Part shown: positions 8,344 to 15,685 of the stretch, one piece after another | Numbering within the stretch: position 1 is the first letter of the stretch | How the letters are laid out: the number at the start of each line of letters is the position of its first letter | Source of the DNA: Streptomyces sp. B21-083 | GTDB taxonomy: Bacteria > Actinomycetota > Actinomycetes > Streptomycetales > Streptomycetaceae | DNA: 64,000 nt | Direction of reading: 5' to 3' | Assembly: GCF_036898825.1 (NCBI RefSeq) | Contig: NZ_JARUND010000002.1 | Span: 1,240,001-1,304,000, forward strand | Notes under the pieces: model-generated | What the model was told of the DNA's origin: nothing | The model's database searches: none | The model's input: only the letters and a program-made list of their open reading frames with translations | Translations under genes and position numbers: made by a program

Positions 8344-9240
8344 GTGACCTCCACCTCCGCCTCCACCTCTATCTCCGCCCTCGTCGACGCCCATCACCAC
8401 GTGTGGGATCTCGACCGGCGTCCGCAGCCCTGGCTCGACGACCCCGACGTCGCGTCCATCCGCCGTACGTTCACCCCCGACGACCTGCGCTCCACCGCCA
8501 CCCACCCCGTCGCGGGCCGTCGGCTGCACAGCACCGTGGTCGTACAGTGCGTGCCGGACGTGCCCGAGACCGAGGACCTCCTCGCCCTCGCGGAGCAGGA
8601 ACCGCTGATCGAGGCCGTGGTCGGCTGGGCGGACCTGACCTCACCGGCGATCGGCGAGGTGCTGGACCGGCTGCTCGCCGGACCGGGCGGCGCCTATCTG
8701 CGTTCCCTGCGCCACCTCGTCCAGGGTGAGACGGAACCCAGCTGGCTGCAACGCCCCGATGTGGAGCGGGGGTTGGCGGCGGTCCAGGACCGCGGGCTCG
8801 GCTACGACGTACTGATCCGCAGCCAGCAGCTCGACCAGGCGATCCGCCTGGCCGAACGCTTCCCCGAGCTTCCCCAGGTCCTCGACCACGCCGGCAAGCC
8901 GCCCATCGTCCAGCGTGAACTGGGCGACTGGGAACGACAGATGCGTCTGCTGGCCGGACACCCCCAGGTGACGTGCAAAGTGTCGGGACTGATCACCGAG
9001 GCCGACCACACCACCTGGACCACCACCGACATCCGCCCCGTCTGGGACACCCTGCTCACCGCCTTCGGCCCCGACCGGCTGATGTTCGGCTCCGACTGGC
9101 CGGTCGCCAACCTCGCGGGCGGCTGGAACCGCTGGGCCGCCACCGTCGACGAACTGCTCGGCGACTGCACCGAGGACGAGACCCACGCGCTCCTGGCCGG
9201 CACCGCGACCACCTTCTACCGCCTCCCCGCCAGCCGTTGA
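8344..9240 (+). CDS. Amidohydrolase-family L-fuconolactonase
   Basis: 298-aa TIM-barrel hydrolase of the amidohydrolase_2 family. The metal/catalytic landmarks are VDAHHHVWDL at the N-terminus, VLDHAGKPP in the middle, VTCKVSGL, and FGSDWPVANL near the C-terminus. This pattern matches L-fucono-1,5-lactonase (L-fuconolactone to L-fuconate) and related sugar lactonases. GTG 8344 was preferred, with TTGGAA six nt upstream; an upstream TTG at 8332 is possible. A separate C-terminal fragment of the same kind of enzyme occurs in the decayed locus at 60047-60189. Confidence 0.9.
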   Translation: MTSTSASTSISALVDAHHHVWDLDRRPQPWLDDPDVASIRRTFTPDDLRSTATHPVAGRRLHSTVVVQCVPDVPETEDLLALAEQEPLIEAVVGWADLTSPAIGEVLDRLLAGPGGAYLRSLRHLVQGETEPSWLQRPDVERGLAAVQDRGLGYDVLIRSQQLDQAIRLAERFPELPQVLDHAGKPPIVQRELGDWERQMRLLAGHPQVTCKVSGLITEADHTTWTTTDIRPVWDTLLTAFGPDRLMFGSDWPVANLAGGWNRWAATVDELLGDCTEDETHALLAGTATTFYRLPASR

Positions 9241-9277
9241 CCATCGGCGTCCGCGCTGAAGGGACCTGGAGAACACG

Positions 9278-9686
9278 ATGACCCTCGCCGCCCGCTACAC
9301 CGCCGCCCGCACCCTGGACACAGCCCCCACCGAGACTCCCGCCCCCGGTCCCGGCGAGGTCGAACTCGCCCCCGCCTACGTCGGGATCTGCGGCACCGAC
9401 CTGCACATCTTCCACGGCGACATGGACACCCGCGTCCACACCCCCGCCGTCCTCGGACACGAAATGTCGGGCCGGATCGTACGCGTCGGCCCCGAGGTGG
9501 CGGGCTGGGCACCCGGAGACACCGTCAGCGTCATGCCACTGCGCTGGGACAACACCTGCCCCGCCTGCCAAAACGGCCACCAACACATCTGCCAACACCT
9601 CGACTTCATCGGCATCGACTCCCCCGGCGCCATGCAACAACGCTGGACCGTACCCACGTCGACCCTCATCCGGCTGCCAGACACGG
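9278..9686 (+). pseudogene. Zinc-dependent alcohol/polyol dehydrogenase, N-terminal fragment (first part of a chimeric ORF)
   Basis: About 136 residues of a medium-chain zinc dehydrogenase. The catalytic zinc ligands appear in GICGTDLHIFHGD and LGHEMSGRIVRVG, and the structural-zinc cysteines in CPACQNGHQHIC. Homology stops after RLPD near 9686, just before the Rossmann domain, so no NAD-binding site remains. The reading frame continues without interruption through unrelated debris into the AKR fragment, giving a potential 332-aa chimeric product (9278-10276) that is very unlikely to be an active dehydrogenase. Confidence 0.8.
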
Positions 9687-9770
9687 CCCACCGTCTTCCT
9701 CGCCTCCGACGCCGCCAACTACATACACGGCACCACCCTCCCCGTCGACGGCGGATGGCTCGGCCGATGA
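9687..9770 (+). pseudogene. Short-chain dehydrogenase, last 27 codons only
   Basis: In the frame +1 to the flanking fragments the DNA reads TVFLASDAANYIHGTTLPVD followed by GGWLGR and a TGA stop. This is the conserved C-terminal end of a FabG-like SDR. In fucose operons an SDR oxidises 2-keto-3-deoxy-L-fuconate, so this may be what is left of that gene. Its TGA overlaps an ATG (ATGA) that opens MTKTGDLASVLAG, perhaps the first codons of a lost downstream gene. Confidence 0.75.
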
Positions 9771-9812
9771 CGAAGACCGGCGACCTGGCCTCCGTCCTCG
9801 CGGGCGCCGGCA

Positions 9813-10276
9813 TGAACCAGACACCCATGCTCACCCGCTTCCTCCACGAAACCGCCGCCGACCTCGTCATGCTCGCCGGCCGCTACACCCTCCTCGACCA
9901 AACCGCACTCGACGACGTACTACCCAGCGCCCAACAACACGGCAAAAGCGTCGTCGCCGTCGGCGTCTTCAACTCCGGTCTCCTTTCCCGCGACCGACCC
10001 GCCGAAGGCATGAAATACGACTACCAGGAAGCCCCACCGGACCTCGTCGCCCGCGCCCGAGCGATCGCCGACGTCTGCGAGGAGCACGGCACCAGCCTTC
10101 CCGCCGCCGCCATCGCCTTCCCGGCCACGCACGCCAGCACCGTCAACGTGACCCTCGGTATGCGAAATCGCGAGCAGGTGACACGGAACGTGGAGCTCCA
10201 GCGCAGCGCCGTTCCCCAGTCGCTCTGGGACGAGCTCCGGTACCAGGGGCTGATCAGGTCCGACGTCCCCATTTGA
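9813..10276 (+). pseudogene. Aldo/keto reductase (L-fucose / D-threo-aldose dehydrogenase type), C-terminal fragment
   Basis: About 150 residues from GMNQTPMLTRFL to GLIRSDVPI, matching the C-terminal half of D-threo-aldose 1-dehydrogenase-type AKRs, including VGVFNSGLLSRDRP and VNVTLGMRNREQV. The N-terminal half with the catalytic Tyr/Asp/Lys is missing. It is in frame with the zinc-dehydrogenase fragment at 9278. A shorter relic of a homologous gene lies at 30036-30405, so both copies of the presumptive L-fucose dehydrogenase in this window are broken. Confidence 0.85.
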
Positions 10277-10344
10277 CGACAACACCCCCGGAGCCGCCGT
10301 ATGAACGCTTGCCCGACCGTCCGAACCAGCATGAGGGGCAGACG

Positions 10345-13300
10345 ATGAAGACCGCCGCCTTCGCCATCCGCAAGGTGTCAGCAGTACTCGCGACGACTCT
10401 CCCGGCCGTGCTGCTGACGTCCCTCACTACGCCCACCCCGGCCTCGGCCGCGACCCAGGCGACCTACTACGTCGCCCCCAACGGCGACGACTCCAACGCC
10501 GGCACGATCACGGCGCCGTTCAAGACGCTGCAGCACGCACGGGACGTCGTGCGCACGGTCAACAGCAGCATGAGCGGAGACATCAACGTCTATCTCCGCG
10601 GCGGCAACTACCCGGTGAGCAGCACCATCAACTTCACGTCGGCCGACTCCGGATCGAACGGCCACCGTGTCGTGTACGCCGCATACCCGAACGAGAAGCC
10701 GGTCCTGAACGGAGGCGTTCAGGTGACCGGCTGGACCCAGCACAGCGGGAACATCTGGAAGGCCCCGCTGAACCGCGACAACAAGCTCCGCGCGCTCTAC
10801 GTCAACGACAAGCGCGCCCAGATGGCCTCGAAGACGATCAGCTCGGCCGGATGCTACGGGACCTACAGCGTCACGGCCGGCCAGGCTCCCTGGGCCTGGG
10901 AGTCGGGTTCGCAGTGCGACGGAGCCAAGTACGGCCTCTCCGATCTGCCCGCCGTCGCCTCCAACCAGGACGACGTCGAAATCAAGTATGCGACGACCTG
11001 GACCACGGCCATCGTGGGAGTCCGCCAGATCACCACGAGCTCGGACGGCACCAATCGCGTGGCCCTGTTCCAGCAGCCGGGCGCGGCCATCGCCCAGGGA
11101 CCGCCGAACGGCAACTTCAACGCCGGCGGCTCCCACACTTTCATGAACGCGTACGAATTCCTGGACCAGCCGGGTGAGTTCTACTTCGACAAGACGAATC
11201 ACGAGCTGTACTACTACAAGTCCAGCTCCGAGAACATGGCTACGGCGCAGGTCTTCGCGCCGAACAACGTGTCCACTCTGATCAAGGTCGCCGGCACGTC
11301 CACCACCGCCCACGCGCGGAACATCACGTTCTCCGGGCTCACTGTCGAACACTCCGACTGGAACCTGACCAATGTCGCGGGCTCCGTCTTCCGGCAGGGC
11401 CAGCAGGGCAACGCCGGCTCGACCGTGTACGCGAAGAAGAACTTCCACGCGTACACCTACCGCAACGTCGACCTGCCGCCGGGGATCATCCAGATCGAGA
11501 ACGCCGACGGGATCATCCTGCAGCGCAACACGGTGCAGCACACCGGCGCCGACGGAATCAACCTGGTCAACGACGTGACGGACTCGCAGCTGACCGGCAA
11601 CGTCACGAACGACACAGCCGGATCCGCCATCACCGTGGGACACCCCCAGCACGTGTACATCGGGGACTACACCTCGACGAACAACGAGAAGTACCCGGTC
11701 AACGTCGAGGGAGTCGACAAGAACATCTCGATCACGGACAACTACCTGTACGACAGCGCGGCGTTGTTCCAGGGATCCAGCGCCGTGTCGGCGTACTTCG
11801 TCGATTCCCTGTCCGTCGAGCACAACCGGATCGAGAAGTCCCCGTGGGCGGGCATCACCCTCGGCTGGGGATGGTGGAACTTCGACGGTTCGGCGAACTC
11901 GATCCGACCGGGCGTGCCGACCACCACGGCGAAGAACAACACCATCAGCTACAACCAGCTCGTCGACACGATGCAGGTGCTCGGCGACTCCGCTCCCATC
12001 TACACGCTGGGCAGCCAGCCGGGAACCGAGATCAGCGACAACTACATCCAGGGCGTTCCGGCCGGCCACAAGTACGGAATGCACCCCGATGAAGGCTCCG
12101 CCTACATCAACGAGCACGACAACGTGCTCGACATCGATCCGAACGTGGCCTTCGCCATCAACTCCGGTACCTGGGGCCGGCAGCACGACCTGAGCATCAC
12201 CAACACCTACGGCACCGTCGACAAGATCAACGACAAGAACGTCCCGAACAGCACCATCGAGGACGTGCGCGTGTATGCGGACGGCGTGTGGCCGTCGCAG
12301 GCGTACGGCATCGCCGTGAACTCCGGTCTGGAGGACGCGTACAAGGGCATCGTCCCGCAGAGCAGCCTGAGCCTTCAGGACTACGCCCTGCCCGCGAGCA
12401 CGTTCACCGGCCAGGGCGTGGCGTCCATCCCCGTGCGCACCATCGGTGACGCGGCCAGGACTGTCTGGCTGGCTCCCTCCGGTACGACGACGTTCGCCGT
12501 CGGCCCCACCATGACGAAGGCGGCCGGAACCGCGACGACCATCAGTGTCCCGCCGACGGCCGGCGACTACCGCCTCTACGTCGTGGACGCGCAGGGGAAC
12601 GCGTCCGCCGCGTCGAAGTCGCTCGTACGCCAGCGTTGGGCCTACGTCGACGACAAGGACTCCGGTCTCACCTACTCCTCCGGCTGGTCGAACTGGAACG
12701 ACTCGCAGGACTTCAAGGGGTCCGAGAACTTCACGAGCAGGGCGGGCGACTACGTCCAGTACTCGTTCACCGGCCCGGGCGTTCGGTATCTCGGCATGAA
12801 GCAGCCGAACATGGGGAAGGTCGACGTCTACATCGACGGCGCCCTGGCCCAGTCGGGCATCGACGCCTATTCCTCGACGGTGACGAAGCAGGTGCCGCTG
12901 TTCGAGAAGACGGATCTCGTCGCGGGTCCCCACACGATCAAGGTCGTGTGCACCGGAGCGAAGAACGCGGCCTCTTCCAGCACCGTCTGTGCACTGGACG
13001 CGTTCGCCTCCATCGCCTTCCCCGACGCGAACGCGTTCTACAAGGTCCTCAACAAGAACAGCGGCAAGGCGATCGACGTCTCGGGCGGATCGACCGCCGC
13101 GGGGGCGAACATCCTCCAGTGGAACGACACCGGAGCGCTCAACCAGCGCTGGCGGTGGGTCGCGGTGGGTGACGGCAGCTACGAGATCGTCAGCCAGACC
13201 AGCGGTCAGTTGCTGGACGTCACCGGCGGGTCCACCGCGGACGGCGCGACCATCGTCCAGCAGCCCGACAACAACGGTGCGGACCAGCACTGGACACTGA

Positions 13301-13455
13301 TCGCCGCCGGAAACGGCTACTACAAGATCAAGAACGTGAACAGCGGCAAGCTGCTCGCGGTGTCCGGCTCGTCGACCACAGCGGGCGCTCAGCTCGTGCA
13401 GACGACGGACACGAACGCCGACAGCCAGCTCTGGCAGGCGGTGAACGTGGGCTGA
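10345..13455 (+). CDS. Secreted right-handed beta-helix glycosidase (GH141-like) with ricin-type lectin module
   Basis: 1036-aa exported protein. The order is a Sec signal peptide ending TPASA-A (about residues 1-36); a long parallel beta-helix (about 40-640) with many Asn-rich turns such as NADGIILQRNTVQHTGADG; a beta-sandwich linker region (about 690-770); a carbohydrate-binding-like domain (about 780-890, opening YVDDKDSGLTYSSGWSNW); and a C-terminal ricin B-like trefoil with three QxW repeats (QRWRW, QHWTL, QLWQA). The beta-helix type resembles GH141 (alpha-L-fucosidase or xylanase); that assignment is by architecture and context. ATG 10345 has GAGGGG six nt upstream. A stem-loop follows the stop. 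Confidence 0.88.
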   Translation: MKTAAFAIRKVSAVLATTLPAVLLTSLTTPTPASAATQATYYVAPNGDDSNAGTITAPFKTLQHARDVVRTVNSSMSGDINVYLRGGNYPVSSTINFTSADSGSNGHRVVYAAYPNEKPVLNGGVQVTGWTQHSGNIWKAPLNRDNKLRALYVNDKRAQMASKTISSAGCYGTYSVTAGQAPWAWESGSQCDGAKYGLSDLPAVASNQDDVEIKYATTWTTAIVGVRQITTSSDGTNRVALFQQPGAAIAQGPPNGNFNAGGSHTFMNAYEFLDQPGEFYFDKTNHELYYYKSSSENMATAQVFAPNNVSTLIKVAGTSTTAHARNITFSGLTVEHSDWNLTNVAGSVFRQGQQGNAGSTVYAKKNFHAYTYRNVDLPPGIIQIENADGIILQRNTVQHTGADGINLVNDVTDSQLTGNVTNDTAGSAITVGHPQHVYIGDYTSTNNEKYPVNVEGVDKNISITDNYLYDSAALFQGSSAVSAYFVDSLSVEHNRIEKSPWAGITLGWGWWNFDGSANSIRPGVPTTTAKNNTISYNQLVDTMQVLGDSAPIYTLGSQPGTEISDNYIQGVPAGHKYGMHPDEGSAYINEHDNVLDIDPNVAFAINSGTWGRQHDLSITNTYGTVDKINDKNVPNSTIEDVRVYADGVWPSQAYGIAVNSGLEDAYKGIVPQSSLSLQDYALPASTFTGQGVASIPVRTIGDAARTVWLAPSGTTTFAVGPTMTKAAGTATTISVPPTAGDYRLYVVDAQGNASAASKSLVRQRWAYVDDKDSGLTYSSGWSNWNDSQDFKGSENFTSRAGDYVQYSFTGPGVRYLGMKQPNMGKVDVYIDGALAQSGIDAYSSTVTKQVPLFEKTDLVAGPHTIKVVCTGAKNAASSSTVCALDAFASIAFPDANAFYKVLNKNSGKAIDVSGGSTAAGANILQWNDTGALNQRWRWVAVGDGSYEIVSQTSGQLLDVTGGSTADGATIVQQPDNNGADQHWTLIAAGNGYYKIKNVNSGKLLAVSGSSTTAGAQLVQTTDTNADSQLWQAVNVG

Positions 13456-13457
13456 CT

Positions 13458-13480
13458 CGACTCCCTGCGGGACGGAGTCG
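13458..13480 (+). terminator. Stem-loop terminator after the beta-helix enzyme
   Basis: CGACTCC and GGAGTCG form a perfect 7-bp stem around a 9-nt loop, beginning two bases after the stop codon. There is no U-tract, as is common in Streptomyces. Confidence 0.6.
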
Positions 13481-13524
13481 GCGCACCATCGGTGTCCCTG
13501 AATATTGCTGGTGGGGCACGCGGT

Positions 13525-14291
13525 TCAGTCCCCGCAAGGCAAAGCGATCACCCCGGCGCCCGCTGTGTTCGTGTGCGGGCGGGCGTCGGGGCCGCCGATC
13601 CGCAGCCGCCAGGGGTGCGGGCCGTCGGTCGCCACGTGGAGCCGTGCGCCTTCGCGGCGCAGCCGGAAGCGGGCCGTCTCACCGGGCCCGTCCGGGCTCG
13701 GGACGACGACTGTGCGCTCGACGCCGTCGGCGAAGGCGTGCACGCGCGGTTCGACGCCCTCGGCCCAGGCGGAGACCGGGCGCCGGTCGTCGGCCGCCAG
13801 GGGATCACGGAGTCCGGGCGGGCCGGCAGCGGCAGGGTGCGGAAGTCGTGCCGTTCACGCACCCAGCGTGGGCCGGTGACGCGGGCGCCGGTCAGGATGG
13901 TGGTCCAGGTGCCCTCGGGCACGTAGTACTCGACCGTGCCGCATGGCTGAAGACGGGGGCGACGAGCAGGTCGTCGCCCACTGAGTTCGAGCAGCGAGCC
14001 GTCCCGGTGGACCTTCCCCGCGCCCGCCTCGGTTCCGGGTAGCGCGAACTCCGGTGCTGGGCGCACGGATCCGGCGTGGTGGGTGGTGCGCACCCCGATC
14101 ACACCGTCGGCCGGGACCAGCACTCCACGGTCAGCAGCGGACTCTTGAGGGTGCCCCCACGGCGGCTGACGTGCTTGACGGGGGCGAAGAGGGTCATCCG
14201 GTGCTCGTCGGCACGGACGTCCGCGACCTCTGTGGCGAAGCGCGGCGGTGACACCCGGGCGCATCGGTCAGTAGCCGTCCGTGAACTTCAT
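13525..14291 (-). pseudogene. GH31 alpha-xylosidase (YicI type), internally deleted and frameshifted
   Basis: The leftward frame starts MKFTDGY at 14291 (ATGA overlap with the GH1 stop). The next codon is TGA where GH31 homologues have Trp. Homology then resumes (RFATEVADVRADEHRMTLFA, then SPLLTVECWS), breaks again, and jumps to C-terminal pieces SVGDDLLVAPVFSH, VEYYVPEGTWTTILTG and RHDFRTLPLPARPDSVIPW, followed in another frame by HAFADGVERTVVVPSPDG. The catalytic barrel, several hundred codons, is gone; the total is 767 bp against roughly 2.3 kb for an intact gene. Its position at the end of the GH3-GH1 operon indicates that this operon once removed alpha-xylose, as in xyloglucan breakdown. 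Confidence 0.88.
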
Positions 14292-15685
14292 CTCGCGTTC
14301 TTCGTACGGGCGTTGTGCCCGGTGATCAGGTCCCGGTACCAGCGGTAGCTGTCCTTGGGAGTGCGGGTCTGGGTGTCGTAGTCGACGCGGACCAGGCCGA
14401 ACCGCTGGTCGTAGCCGCGCGCCCACTCGAAGTTGTCCAGCAACGACCAGACGTAGTGGCCGCGCACGTCCACGCCGGCGGCGATCGCGTCGGCGACCGC
14501 CTGGAGGTGGTCGGCGAGGTAGCGGGTCCGGTCGCCGTCGTGGACCTGGCCGTCGGGTGTGACGGTGTCGGCCTCGGCGGAGCCGTTCTCGGTGATCCAG
14601 ATCGGGGGCAACCGGGGGTAGCGGTCGTGGAGTCGGCGGAGCAGTTCGGTGAACGCCGACGGGACGACCGGCCAGCCCATGGTGGTGTGCCGGGTGCCGT
14701 ACGGGTCCGTCTCGGCCACGCCGATGTCGACCGCGGTGCGCTGTTCGGGATCGGAAGCCCGGTGGGGTGCGGCGGTCACGCAGATCGGCCGGTAGTAGTT
14801 CAGGCCGACGAAGTCCAGCGGTGCGCCGATCACTGTCAGGTCGTCCGGTCGGCGCCAGGGGCCGTCGGCGAGCCCGGCCCAGGTCTCGGCCTCGTGCTCG
14901 GGGTAGCGTCCGGCGAACAGCGGCTCGGCCCAGATGTCGTTGTGCAGGGTCTCGGCGCGCCGGCGGGCCGCCAGGTCGGCGGGGTGGTCCGAGGCGGCGT
15001 GGACACGGTCCAGGTTGAGGGTGATGCCGATCTCCTCGACACCCGCCGCGCGCAGAGCGCGTACCGCGAGTCCGTGGCCGACGAGCAGGTGATGGGCGGC
15101 GGCCAGGGCGCCGCGGCCCTCCCGGGTGCCGGGCGCGTGACGGCCCTCGGCGTGGCCGACGAAGGCCGTGCAGTACGGCTCGTTGAGGGTGATCCAGCGC
15201 CGTACCCGGTCGCCGTAGCGCTCGGCGGCGAGCGCCGCGTAGGCCGCGAAGGCCTCCGCGGTGTCCCGGACGCGCCAGCCGCCCCGGTCTTCCAGCGCCT
15301 GGGGCAGGTCCCAGTGGTAGAGGGTGACGGCGGGGGCGATGCCCGCAGCGAGCAGTTCGTCGATCAGACGGTCGTAGAAGTCCAGGCCCTTGGCGTTGGC
15401 CCGGCCGGTGCCCTCGGGCAGCACGCGGGGCCAGGAGATCGAGAAGCGGTAGCTGTCGACGCCGAGGTCGCGCAGCAGTGCGATGTCCTCGCGGTAGCGG
15501 TGGTAGTGGTCGGCAGCCGTGTCGCCGGTGGCGCCGTCGAGGGTTCGGCCCGGGGTGTGGCTGAAGGTGTCCCAGATGGAGGGGCCGCGGCCGTCCTCGT
15601 CGTGGGCGCCCTCGATCTGGTAGGCGGCGGTGGCGGCACCGAAGCGGAAACCCGGGGGCAGCAGCGGGAAGTCGGGGTCGCTCAT
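14288..15685 (-). CDS. GH1 beta-glucosidase
   Basis: 465-aa cytoplasmic family 1 glycosidase, the usual length. It starts with the family signature FRFGAATAAYQIEGA. The acid/base Glu lies in WITLNEPYCTAF and the nucleophile Glu in IWITENGSAE; the aglycone-site WSLLDNFEWARGYDQRFGLV is complete. The ATG at 15685 overlaps the GH3 stop codon (ATGA), so it is translationally coupled to GH3 and probably completes hydrolysis of imported beta-glucosides. Confidence 0.96.
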   Translation of the reverse strand: MSDPDFPLLPPGFRFGAATAAYQIEGAHDEDGRGPSIWDTFSHTPGRTLDGATGDTAADHYHRYREDIALLRDLGVDSYRFSISWPRVLPEGTGRANAKGLDFYDRLIDELLAAGIAPAVTLYHWDLPQALEDRGGWRVRDTAEAFAAYAALAAERYGDRVRRWITLNEPYCTAFVGHAEGRHAPGTREGRGALAAAHHLLVGHGLAVRALRAAGVEEIGITLNLDRVHAASDHPADLAARRRAETLHNDIWAEPLFAGRYPEHEAETWAGLADGPWRRPDDLTVIGAPLDFVGLNYYRPICVTAAPHRASDPEQRTAVDIGVAETDPYGTRHTTMGWPVVPSAFTELLRRLHDRYPRLPPIWITENGSAEADTVTPDGQVHDGDRTRYLADHLQAVADAIAAGVDVRGHYVWSLLDNFEWARGYDQRFGLVRVDYDTQTRTPKDSYRWYRDLITGHNARTKNAR

